DNA from: Alkalinema sp. CACIAM 70d
Lineage (GTDB): Bacteria; Cyanobacteriota; Cyanobacteriia; Leptolyngbyales; Leptolyngbyaceae
Direction of reading: 5' to 3'
DNA length: 40,926 nt
Assembly: GCA_002148405.1 (NCBI GenBank)
Contig: MUGG01000149.1
Location: 1-40,926, forward strand
The first letter of the stretch is position 1; each line of letters begins with the position of its first letter. The translations under genes were made by a program, and so were the position numbers. The notes under the pieces were generated by a model. The model was not told where the DNA came from. It saw only the letters and a list, made by a program, of their open reading frames with translations, and did not search any database. Shown piece by piece: positions 1-7,815 of the stretch.

Positions 1-40
1 CTTTCTTCATACAGTGGCACTTTTCATTATCCAGGATCAT

Positions 41-68
41 AAAAAAGGCTCTGTTACCCAGAGCCTTT
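41..68 (-). terminator. Rho-independent terminator of acsF
   Basis: A 9-bp perfect stem (AAAGGCTCT at 44-52 with AGAGCCTTT at 60-68) encloses a 7-base loop. Read on the minus strand it is followed by a run of six T. It lies about 40 bases past the acsF stop codon, so it most likely ends that transcript. Confidence 0.85.
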
Positions 69-106
69 CGAGTTCTATAGAAATCAATGCAAGTTAGCCA
101 ATCAGC

Positions 107-1183
107 TTAGCGAACAACACCTTGGGTTGCTTGCACGTCGATCGGTTTAATCAGGTAGAGCGCTAGCAAGTTCGTAACATTGCTCACATAATGGGGCAAT
201 TTCTTCAGGAACTTAATGGGCGCTGGGGCGTTGGAAGCATTAATTTCAGCCAGCTTCTCATTGTTCTGAATGCAGTTTTCCAAGCGGGGATAAAAGGAAG
301 GATGATCCACGTCCAGAACGATCGGGAAGACCTTACCAGCGGACTGATTCGTCTTGGTAATCACTTCCCGCTCAAATTCCCGGGTGTTGAAACCCAATGC
401 CTCATAGAAGCCCGTGCGCTGGATGTCATTCAGATACATCGTTGCAAACACCGACAGCAGGAAGAACCGGCACCATAACCGTGCCCGCAACCCATTCAGG
501 GTGTAGGGCAGTGCGCGCATCACCGCATCAAAGAAATCGCCGTGACGGTTTTCGTCTTGGCACCAGTTTTCAAAAAAGTTGAAGATGGGGTAGAGCTGGT
601 TCTCGGGGTGCTTCTCTAGGTGGCGATAGATGGTGATGTAACGCCAGTAGCCAATTTTCTCCGAGAGGTAGGTAGCGTAGAAGATGAACTTGGGCTTGAA
701 GTAGGTGTACTTGCGGCTCTTGGTCAAGAAGCCCAAATCCAACGACAGGTTGAAGTCAGACATGGCTTTATTCAAGAAGCCAGCATGGCGAGCTTCATCC
801 CGCGACATCAACGCAAAGCCTTCTGCCAACAGTGGGTTACGGTCTTTCAGCTTACGGGATAGTTCCTTGTAAAGCAAAAAGCCTGAAAACTCAGCAGTAC
901 AAGAGCGCTCTAAAAACTCGATAAATAAATTACGGGTTTCGCCGCTAATGTGATCCCAGGACTTATCAAACACATCACTCCGTACGAAGTGATGACGATT
1001 GTAATCGGCGCGAAATTCTTCCATCAATGCCCGCAACTCATCTTCGTTGACGGACATGTCCATCTGCGCCATCTCTTCAAAGTCTGTGGTATAGAAGCGA
1101 GGCGTTAGGATGGTTTCCTTCGCAGGTACTTTAATACCGGGACGAATTTCTGCAAATTCGGGTTTCTTAAGGGAATCTACCAT
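107..1183 (-). CDS. acsF: Magnesium-protoporphyrin IX monomethyl ester (oxidative) cyclase AcsF
   Basis: Aerobic cyclase of chlorophyll synthesis. It forms the fifth ring of the macrocycle, turning Mg-protoporphyrin IX monomethyl ester into divinyl protochlorophyllide with O2 and a di-iron centre. The 358-aa product is full length for the family. Di-iron ligands are visible as glutamates and histidines in ERSCTAEFSGF, SRDEARHAGF and CQDENRHGDF (E..H pairs of the ferritin-like helices). An upstream in-frame start at 1264 would add 27 residues that do not look like the family. The ATG at 1183 gives MVDSLKKPEF, which I recognise as the usual cyanobacterial N-terminus, so it is preferred. The gene stands alone with its own terminator. 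Identification is from recognised family sequence. Confidence 0.96.
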   Translation of the reverse strand: MVDSLKKPEFAEIRPGIKVPAKETILTPRFYTTDFEEMAQMDMSVNEDELRALMEEFRADYNRHHFVRSDVFDKSWDHISGETRNLFIEFLERSCTAEFSGFLLYKELSRKLKDRNPLLAEGFALMSRDEARHAGFLNKAMSDFNLSLDLGFLTKSRKYTYFKPKFIFYATYLSEKIGYWRYITIYRHLEKHPENQLYPIFNFFENWCQDENRHGDFFDAVMRALPYTLNGLRARLWCRFFLLSVFATMYLNDIQRTGFYEALGFNTREFEREVITKTNQSAGKVFPIVLDVDHPSFYPRLENCIQNNEKLAEINASNAPAPIKFLKKLPHYVSNVTNLLALYLIKPIDVQATQGVVR

Positions 1184-1544
1184 GGGTGCGATCGCTCGTC
1201 GTGTGGTTCGTTCTAAAACGCTTCGGCTTTCTCGAAGATGGCAGGATGCGCTGGCACCCAGCAAATAGGCCGATGTATGGGTAGCGCCAATTTATCTACG
1301 GATTCTAGTGTATCAAGGCACCTGTGCGAGTCCAGCGTGAAGGCTAGGAAGTTGATGTTTCGTTACAATCCAGCTTTACAAACTCACTAGCTTTACAAAC
1401 TTACGCTGTGGGATGGGAGCTTCGTGATGAGAACCCAGTGATTGGAGTTCACCTTAGACTAGAGGTCGTGATTAAAAGACACGGTTTGAACCCAGGGTTC
1501 ACGCTATGAGCAGAGTTCTCCCTAAGTTTCAGTGCCCTGCTCCC
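1184..1544. other. Intergenic region upstream of acsF
   Basis: This stretch of about 360 bases has no convincing gene and should hold the acsF promoter (minus strand). Visible structure: a direct repeat of AGCTTTACAAACT (about 1373 and 1389) and a perfect 7-bp-arm inverted repeat TGAACCCAGGGTTCA at 1487-1501. The latter lies just beyond the stop of the DUF2996 gene and could be a weak terminator or operator; it has no T-run. Confidence 0.5.
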
Positions 1545-2029
1545 CTAGTTGAGTGCCAACCACTTTTGACCATTCAACCGTTGGAGCGTCCCCAGAACCA
1601 GTAGATCCAGCGTGACTTTTTTCTCGTCAATCCGGAAGGATTCTAGGGTGCTGGCGTCACGTCCGGTGCAGGTAGCAGAGAAACCCCGCTGTCCTTGAAT
1701 ATCTTCGTCGTAGAAGTAAATGTTGAACTGGCGCACTTGCCGATCAGCCTGCCATTGCCCCACCACTTGCCAGCATTCTGGGAAGTCTGAATAGCCAACA
1801 ACGGGAATTTTTTGCTTGATAAATTGCAAGGCAACACCTGCAATATTCAGCTTGTCAAAGCCCTTTTGCAAAGCAGGTAGATAGTCCTGCTGAATAAAAT
1901 CAGCAAAGGGTTTGGATTCCAGGGCTGGTGGCTTTTCTTTTTGGGTTTTGCTGCGGCAGTATCGGCTGCGGCGGCCTTAGGCGTTGTTTCAGTCGGGGTT
2001 GCTTCAGGTTGCTTGTTGGCGTCCGTCAT
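1545..2029 (-). pseudogene. DUF2996 family protein, split by a -1 frameshift
   Basis: A cyanobacterial protein of unknown function (DUF2996) encoded in two overlapping frames. Frame one starts at ATG 2029 and reads an Ala/Pro/Lys-rich leader (MTDANKQPEATPTE...). It leaves the family at a run of five A (1938-1942 on the + strand as TTTTT) and ends at 1847. Shifting -1 at that run gives EKPPALESKPFADFIQQDY followed by QKGFDKLNIAGVALQFIKQKIPVVGY and the conserved DEDIQGQRGFSA and LDLLVLGTLQRLNGQKW parts, ending at the stop at 1545. One extra A restores a single ORF of about 161 aa. So this is a one-base deletion, a sequencing error in a homopolymer, or recoding at a slippery site (C AAA AAG). 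The C-terminal frame shows no further damage. Confidence 0.85.
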
Positions 2030-2139
2030 GGGTAGAAATTCTCATGCGATTTCTTCTGAGAAAACATCATAGACGATGGGCAAGGGATCACGTCATCCGG
2101 TAAGGTCGATCGAAGGTTCAGAATCCCTAGGTTTTTCCA

Positions 2140-2988
2140 ATGGCTGAGTTGGCAAGTCATCAATCCTTCCCCCTCTATGTAACTCGATCGGGCCAAGGCT
2201 GGCCGATTCTTTGTCTCCATGGGCACCCAGGAACGGGGCGTAGCATGGGCGTTTTTACCGAGCACTTGAGTCAGCGTTTTTGTACGATCGCACCCGATTT
2301 GCGGGGCTATGGTCGTAGTCGAACGAGCCAACGCTTTCAGATGGAAGATCACTTGGCTGACTTAATGGGTTTGCTGGATCAATATCAGTGCGATCGCACG
2401 GTGATCCTGGGCTGGTCCCTAGGCGGTATTTTGGCCATGGAGCTGGCCCTGCAATATCCAGAACGGGTGAGCGGATTGATTTTAGTCGCAACGGCAGCCA
2501 GACCTTGGAGCGACCATCCCAATATTTCGTTGCTAGACAACGTGTTGACGGGGGCGGCGGGACTGATCAACTGGATTAAGCCGGGATGGGAGTGGAATAT
2601 TGAAACCTTTGGCAAGCGATCGCTGTTCCGTTATCTTATCCAGCGTCATCAGCCCACGACCTACCACTATCTCGCCCGCGAAGCAGTATATGCCTACTTA
2701 ACGACTTCCCAACCTGCGACCCGCGCTTTGTATCAAGCCATGGGGCGGGGGTATAACCGGGTGCCTGACCTAGCCAAAATTCAATGTCCTGTGCTGATGC
2801 TCATGGGAGAACAGGATCGTCATATTACCGCTGCATCTAGCCGTGAAACCGCGAAAGCGCTACCAAATTGTGAATGGGAATGCTATGACCAGACAGCACA
2901 TTTACTACCGTGGGAAATTCCTAAAGGGTTACTCGATCGCATCGATCGTTGGCTTGCAGATTATCCCGAAGTAACACGCCTCAAATAA
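2140..2988 (+). CDS. Alpha/beta hydrolase
   Basis: A 282-aa alpha/beta-hydrolase fold enzyme, probably a cytoplasmic esterase or hydrolase of unknown substrate. Visible elements are the oxyanion-hole motif LHGHPGTG (residues 26-33), the nucleophile elbow GWSLGG with Ser93, the acid Asp226 in MGEQDRH and the catalytic His254 in QTAHLLPWE. The order and spacing of the triad are normal, so it should be active. A cap region lies at about 130-205. There is no signal peptide. It is divergent from the DUF2996 gene with a gap of 110 bases. It could belong to any of the haloperoxidase-like or lactonase-like subgroups; the sequence does not decide. Confidence 0.9.
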   Translation: MAELASHQSFPLYVTRSGQGWPILCLHGHPGTGRSMGVFTEHLSQRFCTIAPDLRGYGRSRTSQRFQMEDHLADLMGLLDQYQCDRTVILGWSLGGILAMELALQYPERVSGLILVATAARPWSDHPNISLLDNVLTGAAGLINWIKPGWEWNIETFGKRSLFRYLIQRHQPTTYHYLAREAVYAYLTTSQPATRALYQAMGRGYNRVPDLAKIQCPVLMLMGEQDRHITAASSRETAKALPNCEWECYDQTAHLLPWEIPKGLLDRIDRWLADYPEVTRLK

Positions 2989-3132
2989 CTTTAGGGGCAA
3001 GCAGCGTAAAACCTAATCTTGTGAAAAGCTGGTGCAAGTTAGGTCTATCTAGTCAAGCCTTGTATGCTCAAGATTCGTAAAGCCAATGGAGACGTGGCGC
3101 TAGCACGCCTCCCTGGACACTAGCAGCAGGGA

Positions 3133-3408
3133 TTAACTGGTGGTATAGACGCTAGACCAAGTTCCCATTGATGGGTTGGGTTCATCGGAAATCGTTAAAT
3201 TGGTAGGCTTGCACCGCTTAATTTCAACTCCGACGACTTGAGCCCCTTCTTTCTCAAGATCCTCAATGTATCCAGGTTGGTCTGCTTTAGCTTCCGCCTC
3301 TGTTAAAAAAGGTCCAAAGAAGTAGGTACAACGAGGCGTATCAGTGTTAATCTCCACCCACCACGCCATACCTAAAAAATCCATGGAGCTAACTAACAAC
3401 TCTTTCAT
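3133..3408 (-). CDS. DUF1816 domain-containing protein
   Basis: A 91-aa protein of the cyanobacterial DUF1816 family. The domain covers about residues 15-65 with the characteristic WWVEINTDTPRCTYFFGPF and the following EAEAKADQPGYIEDLEKEGA. The family has no settled biochemical role; related sequences are sometimes linked with phycobilisome linker-like proteins (general knowledge, weak). It lies downstream of rlmB in the same orientation, 171 bases away. The Ser/Thr-rich tail is variable. Confidence 0.85.
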   Translation of the reverse strand: MKELLVSSMDFLGMAWWVEINTDTPRCTYFFGPFLTEAEAKADQPGYIEDLEKEGAQVVGVEIKRCKPTNLTISDEPNPSMGTWSSVYTTS

Positions 3409-3579
3409 ATTGCCCTGCCAGAAATGATGTCTGAATTTAAATGTGAAACATGTCGTGAGGAAGTCATCGAATCCATTTATAACTTCCTCACATTGGATCT
3501 TTCAACGTAATTTCGACACAATTTTGCAGCAATTTGATCGAAACGAATGGGGATCAGTCGGGGATCACAAATTTATTAA

Positions 3580-5076
3580 TCAACGGAGTGAGGAAACCCT
3601 GCGAGTCGTCAGATTAATGGTACTGCTCCAACGCTGTCGATAAATTTCATACAACGCCATTCCCGTTGCTACTGAGGCGTTTAAGCTGGGTGTGGTTCCT
3701 GCTAAAGGAATAGAAACTAGAACATCGCAACACTTTTGTGTTGTTAAGCTCAGACCATCTCCTTCTGCCCCGACGATTAATACCGTTGCTTTTGCAAAAT
3801 CGACAGTATGAATTGGTTGGCTGGCCTCGCTGGTGGTGCCGTAAATCCAGAAACCCGCTTCCTTCAACTGTTCTAAGGCTCGCACCAGATTTACCACCCG
3901 AGCGATCGGGAGTTTTTCCAAGGCTCCTGCGGCCACTTTCCGAACTGTAGACGTGACACCAACGGCGCGTCGTTGGGGAATTACAAGCCCCTGGGCTCCA
4001 ATCGCTTCAGCTGTTCGAATAATTGCACCCAAGTTATGCGGATCTGTAATACCATCTGCTACCACAATCACAGGTTGATTAGATTTAGCCTGAGCTTGAT
4101 CGATCAGATCGCCTAACTCTAAATATTCGTGGGGAGAAACTTGTGCGGCAATCCCTTGGTGGGTTGCTCCTTGGGTGATTTGGCTTAGCCGCTTAGGCTC
4201 TACTTCATCAATTACTGCACCACGGGATTTGGCTTCGTTCAGCAAGCTGTGGAACCGAGGGTCATAGCGCAAGCGGGAGATCACCCAAATACGATTCAGG
4301 GTCTGTTCATTTTCTAGGGCGGCAATCACTGCATGCCGTCCATAAATGAGATCAGAATTTTCTGCTTCGGAAGAAGCCATAATTTCTGTGGCATTCACAG
4401 AATCATCCATAAACCGACTAGGAATGGAATTGCTGTCTTCCCGATCGGTGCGATCAGAAAATTTTCGATCGCTGCGGTAATTCCGGCTGCTGCCGTTGCG
4501 ATCACGTCGATCATCGCGGCCATTACGATCGGCAAACTTACGATCATCCCGGCTATCCCGGTTATCTCGATTCGAAAACTTACGATCATCGTGGCCGTTG
4601 CGATCGGCAAACTTACGATCATCCCGGTTATCCCGATTGTCCCGGTTGTCCCGGTTAGAGAATCGATGATCATCCCGAGCACCGCGATCGGCAAACTTAC
4701 GATCATCCCGATTATCTCGGCTATCCCGATTCGAAAACTTACGATCATCGCGGCCATTGCGGTCAGCGAATTTGCGTTCAGGGCGTTCGCTTCGTTGAGA
4801 ATCCCGATTGCCAAACTTGCGTTCAGGGCGTTCACTTCGTTGAGAATCCCGATCGCCAAACTTGCGTTCAGGGCGTTCGCTTCGTTGAGAATCCCGATCG
4901 CCAAACTTGCGTTCAGGGCGATCAGTGCTACCACTAGCTTTGTCCCGGAACTTGCCGCCGCCACCACTGCTGCCACTACTGCGCCGATCGCCATATTTTG
5001 ATGAACCTTGACGATCGGGACGTCCTCCACCAGAGGAGTTAGACCGCTGTCCAGAATGATTCCGTTTGAATGCCAT
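3580..5076 (-). CDS. rlmB: 23S rRNA (guanosine-2'-O-)-methyltransferase RlmB/TrmH family, with Arg/Asp-rich repeat extension
   Basis: SPOUT-class RNA 2'-O-ribose methyltransferase, 498 aa. The C-terminal ~260 residues hold the SpoU substrate-binding part (LIYGRHAVIAALE) and the knotted catalytic domain: motif 1 DPHNLGAIIRTAEA, motif 2 VGAEGDGLS, motif 3 PLAGTTPSLNASVATGMALYE. Known RlmB proteins methylate a guanosine of 23S rRNA; the exact target here is inferred. The N-terminal ~220 residues are an unusual hydrophilic tail of repeats such as ERKFGDRDSQRS and DDRKFADRNGR, followed by an Arg/Asp-rich stretch; it is likely disordered and RNA-binding. The ATG at 5076 (MAFKRNHSG) is preferred to an upstream start at 5166, because the extra residues do not resemble the family. 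mrnC lies just upstream, a conserved neighbour of this gene in other bacteria. Confidence 0.92.
   Translation of the reverse strand: MAFKRNHSGQRSNSSGGGRPDRQGSSKYGDRRSSGSSGGGGKFRDKASGSTDRPERKFGDRDSQRSERPERKFGDRDSQRSERPERKFGNRDSQRSERPERKFADRNGRDDRKFSNRDSRDNRDDRKFADRGARDDHRFSNRDNRDNRDNRDDRKFADRNGHDDRKFSNRDNRDSRDDRKFADRNGRDDRRDRNGSSRNYRSDRKFSDRTDREDSNSIPSRFMDDSVNATEIMASSEAENSDLIYGRHAVIAALENEQTLNRIWVISRLRYDPRFHSLLNEAKSRGAVIDEVEPKRLSQITQGATHQGIAAQVSPHEYLELGDLIDQAQAKSNQPVIVVADGITDPHNLGAIIRTAEAIGAQGLVIPQRRAVGVTSTVRKVAAGALEKLPIARVVNLVRALEQLKEAGFWIYGTTSEASQPIHTVDFAKATVLIVGAEGDGLSLTTQKCCDVLVSIPLAGTTPSLNASVATGMALYEIYRQRWSSTINLTTRRVSSLR
4440..4930 (-). repeat. In-frame degenerate repeats in the 5' part of rlmB
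   Basis: Coding tandem repeats. Three near-identical copies (about 4780-4920) encode SERPERKFGDRDSQR, and several shorter units encode RDDRKFADRNG or DRKFSNRD. All copies keep the reading frame, so the array has expanded or contracted in multiples of three. Confidence 0.8.
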
Positions 5077-5439
5077 AATCCAAAATCCTGCCAAAATGTT
5101 ACGAGAAAACCAGAAAAACGCAGTCGATCTCGGGGCATCCCCGCACACAACGAGATCACTGAACATCGGACGTTAGAAATTTTCTAACTTGTCAGAGCAA
5201 AATATGTTCCAGTCCTTGCGAGAACGCTAGACTGAGGCAAATTGTCATGGTTGAATCCCACCGTCAGCCCCTCGGACGAGCTCTCGATCCCCGTCTCCTA
5301 TCCCCATTTGGAAATAAGTGCTTTAGGGCTAGTCATCTGGAGATCAGTGCTTAGGGGGCTAATAATTTGGGGCTAAGTGAATCTGGAGATATTTAGAGGT
5401 AACTTCTAGACTGTCCCCACATAGACTGACCCCATGCCG
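5077..5439. other. Intergenic region between mrnC and rlmB with degenerate short repeats
   Basis: About 360 bases with no supported gene. At 5306-5400 there is an imperfect tandem array. Units begin ATTTGG or ATCTGG at 5306, 5335, 5365 and 5381 and share AGTGCTT(T/A)(A/G)GGG(G)CTA. Nothing else is recognisable; the rlmB promoter or an mrnC-rlmB leader may lie here. Confidence 0.5.
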
Positions 5440-5799
5440 CTAGTCCTGGGGAGCGGATAGAGTGCCTTCAGTAGAATAATTGAGATAAGACAGTAAAACT
5501 TCTAGGCGATCGGGTTGCGCGAGGTACAAATAGCCAATCAATGCTTCAAATCCAGTTGCTTGCTGATAGATTTGAGCATCCACTCGTTTGTGGCGGGACG
5601 AAGCAGCATTACGGCCTCGGCGAACCCAATCCCACTCAACTTCAGTTAAATGGGGAGCCAACTGCTGAAGATAGTTCGCTTGGGCTTCAGCACGGACTTG
5701 AGCAACCACACGGTGGTGGTAGGTATCAATACGCTGAGGTGGTAACAGCAGCGCTTGGCGAATGTAGAGTTCGTAGACCGCGTCTCCAAGATAGGCCAA
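5440..5799 (-). CDS. mrnC: Mini-ribonuclease III (MrnC), N-terminus in another frame
   Basis: RNase III catalytic domain without a dsRNA-binding domain. In the family it matures 23S rRNA precursors. Visible: ALAYLGDAVYELYIR (catalytic acidic motif), VAQVRAEAQANYLQQL, RRGRNAASSRHKR and the second acidic motif FEALIGYLYL. The open frame starts only at a TTG (5799) in the middle of the first motif. The family's preceding residues are present in a neighbouring frame: PLPLRKVQALSPV, reading in from about 5917. Removing one base near 5803 (GTGTGCC to GTGGCC) joins them as LSPVALAYLGDAV. So the gene carries a one-base insertion or a sequence error. The true start upstream (GTG 5917 or GTG 5899 are options) is uncertain. 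Its place next to rlmB fits. Confidence 0.85.
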   Translation of the reverse strand: MAYLGDAVYELYIRQALLLPPQRIDTYHHRVVAQVRAEAQANYLQQLAPHLTEVEWDWVRRGRNAASSRHKRVDAQIYQQATGFEALIGYLYLAQPDRLEVLLSYLNYSTEGTLSAPQD

Positions 5800-6026
5800 G
5801 GCACACAGGGGACAGGGCTTGAACTTTGCGTAGGGGCAAAGGACGGGGTGCCAATAAAAATGAACTGCACAAGGCAGGAGCGGCCTCAGTAGAACTCACA
5901 GGAACGATAGAACTCACAAAAACATTTCTGGACGAAATATTCCTAGACAAAACACGGGACGAAACGTAGGAATAAAAGCGCTATCCAGACGATCGCTGGA
6001 TAGCATTATCCCACAAGACTCTGGGG

Positions 6027-6395
6027 TCAGGTGGACTTGACGTTCGCGATCGCTTCATCCACAGAGGCTTGTAAGGCTAAAAACTTTTCTAGCCTAACCA
6101 GCTTAACGGTCTGAGTCACGCGAGGGTTGGTCACGATCTGTAGGGTTCCAGCATCCGATTGCGCTTTTTTTGCAATCTGAACCAGCGCCCCTAAGCCAGA
6201 ACTATCGATCATGTCGATCTTAGAGAGATCCAAGACGACATTTTTAGGGCCTTCATCAAGACACTTATTGAGCACTTTACGGAAAGTGGCCTCAGAAAAA
6301 GCATCCAGAAGACCTGTGAGGCGAAACAATTGGTAGTTATCCTTGACCTCGCGAGTGCCTCTCAAGCTAACGGTCAAGGTCAGTTGCTCAGGTAT
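6027..6395 (-). CDS. STAS-domain anti-sigma factor antagonist
   Basis: A SpoIIAA-like anti-anti-sigma factor of 122 to 132 aa, depending on the start. The STAS fold has the phospho-acceptor loop VVLDLSKIDMIDSSGLGAL, where Ser of DSSGLG is the expected kinase target; the domain runs from YQLFRLTGLLDAFSE to the C-terminus. Such proteins take part in partner-switching control of sigma factors or other regulators. The start is odd. No ATG is in frame near the domain. A TTG lies at 6425. An excellent AGGAGG (6402-6407) sits 6 bases before an in-frame ATA (6393-6395), which would give (M)PEQLTLTVSLRG. I list the ATA start as best supported by the ribosome-binding site. carA lies just upstream on the same strand, about 100 bases away. 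Confidence 0.88.
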   Translation of the reverse strand: MPEQLTLTVSLRGTREVKDNYQLFRLTGLLDAFSEATFRKVLNKCLDEGPKNVVLDLSKIDMIDSSGLGALVQIAKKAQSDAGTLQIVTNPRVTQTVKLVRLEKFLALQASVDEAIANVKST

Positions 6396-6401
6396 AGCGG
6401 G

Positions 6402-6407
6402 CCTCCT
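6402..6407 (-). promoter_or_regulatory. Strong Shine-Dalgarno site pointing at an ATA start
   Basis: AGGAGG on the minus strand, 6 bases ahead of ATA 6393-6395 in the STAS gene frame. It lies 16 bases inside the alternative TTG start at 6425, so it argues against that start. ATA is a very rare initiation codon. Confidence 0.5.
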
Positions 6408-6499
6408 CGCTCCATAGTCCAACAATCCGACGAACCAGTATACACTCTTTCTGACAGAGTCCGCTATTCATTTATTCATGAACAGCGCTTTTATTCAAT

Positions 6500-7642
6500 C
6501 TAAGCACTCTGATGGGCTTGCATAGCTTGGACAAATTGCTCAAACAGGTAATCAGCATCGTGGGGGCCGGGGCTGGCTTCCGGGTGGTACTGCACGGAGA
6601 ACATCGGCAGAGTCTTGTGCTTCAAGCCCGCCACAGTGCGATCGTTCAAATTCAAATGCGTCACTTCCACTGTTGCATTGGGTAGGCTGTCGGGGTCGAT
6701 CGCAAAGCCATGGTTTTGGCTGGTAATTTCCACCCGTTGGCTGAGTCCAGCGGGATGGTTGAGCCCCCGGTGGCCAAACTTGAGCTTGAAGGTTTCCGCC
6801 CCCATGGACAGCCCCAAAATTTGGTGGCCCATACAGATGCCAAAGATCGGTTTGTTGGCCGTTAGCAGCGCCTGGGTGGTGGCAATGCCTTCCGTTACAG
6901 CAGCGGGATCTCCAGGCCCGTTGGATAGGAAAATCCCATCGGGATTGTGGCTGAGGATTTCCTCGGCTGGGGTGTTAGCAGGCACAACAATAACGCGACA
7001 GCCATAGCTTGCCAGCCGCTTGAGGATATTGCGCTTAATGCCAAAGTCGATCGCGACCACGGTAAAGGTTTTTTCTGGGGACGCCGAGGGGCTAAATTCC
7101 CAATCGGTTTCGGTGGCTTCCGTCCATTCGTAGGGCTGGTCGGTAGTGACTTCCTTCACTAGGTTTAATCCCGCCATACTGGGAGCGGCTTGAACTTGCT
7201 GGAGTAATGTTGCAGGATCCAAGATTTCCGTTGAGATGCCACCATTCATCGCGCCGGTCGATCGTAGGCGGCGGGTAAGGGCACGGGTATCAATGCCGTA
7301 AATCCCGATCAGATTGTGCTGTACTAGGTAATCTTGCAGCGACTGGGTCGATCGCCAGTTGCTAGGCCGCTCACAGATATTGCGAGCAATCACCCCCCGA
7401 ACGTGGGGCTGCTGGGATTCTTCATCCTGGGGATTGACGCCCGTATTACCCAACTCAGGGTAGGTAAAGGTGACAATTTGGCCGCGATAGCTCGGATCGG
7501 TCAGTACTTCTTGATAGCCCGTCATGCCCGTGTTAAACACCACTTCTCCGATCGTGGTTCCCGTTGCGCCGAAGGAGAAGCCGTGGTAGCTCGTACCATC
7601 CGCCAAGACTAGCAAGGCGGGTTGAACTGAAGAGAGGGTCAT
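6500..7642 (-). CDS. carA: Carbamoyl-phosphate synthase small (glutaminase) subunit
   Basis: Hydrolyses glutamine and passes ammonia to the large subunit CarB, feeding carbamoyl phosphate to pyrimidine and arginine synthesis. The 380-aa product is full length. The N-terminal CPSase domain has GEVVFNTGMTGYQEVLTDPSYRGQ. The C-terminal class I glutamine amidotransferase has the nucleophile Cys in FGICMGHQILG and the His/Glu pair in VQYHPEASPGPHD; SNGPGDP is also present. carB is not in the window. The ATG at 7642 gives the usual N-terminus, and no SD is obvious. It is divergent from the protease gene. Confidence 0.97.
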   Translation of the reverse strand: MTLSSVQPALLVLADGTSYHGFSFGATGTTIGEVVFNTGMTGYQEVLTDPSYRGQIVTFTYPELGNTGVNPQDEESQQPHVRGVIARNICERPSNWRSTQSLQDYLVQHNLIGIYGIDTRALTRRLRSTGAMNGGISTEILDPATLLQQVQAAPSMAGLNLVKEVTTDQPYEWTEATETDWEFSPSASPEKTFTVVAIDFGIKRNILKRLASYGCRVIVVPANTPAEEILSHNPDGIFLSNGPGDPAAVTEGIATTQALLTANKPIFGICMGHQILGLSMGAETFKLKFGHRGLNHPAGLSQRVEITSQNHGFAIDPDSLPNATVEVTHLNLNDRTVAGLKHKTLPMFSVQYHPEASPGPHDADYLFEQFVQAMQAHQSA

Positions 7643-7815
7643 AGACTCAGCCTGTGCAAATGCCTGTGAAAATAAATCCAGCGTATTATCTCACCTTTAT
7701 CGAAACCCCGACGGGTCATAATGATTGATTCCTGAAAAATTTTCGTTTTCTGGAGGGGCCAAGGTCATAGGTGGGAAATATCCTGGATACAGACCTTATT
7801 TGCGATCCCGTTACC

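Noticed and set aside
4333..5159. Long open frames on both strands inside the rlmB repeat region
   Set aside because: Their Ile/Ala/Leu-rich translations are shadows of the Arg/Asp repeat in other frames.
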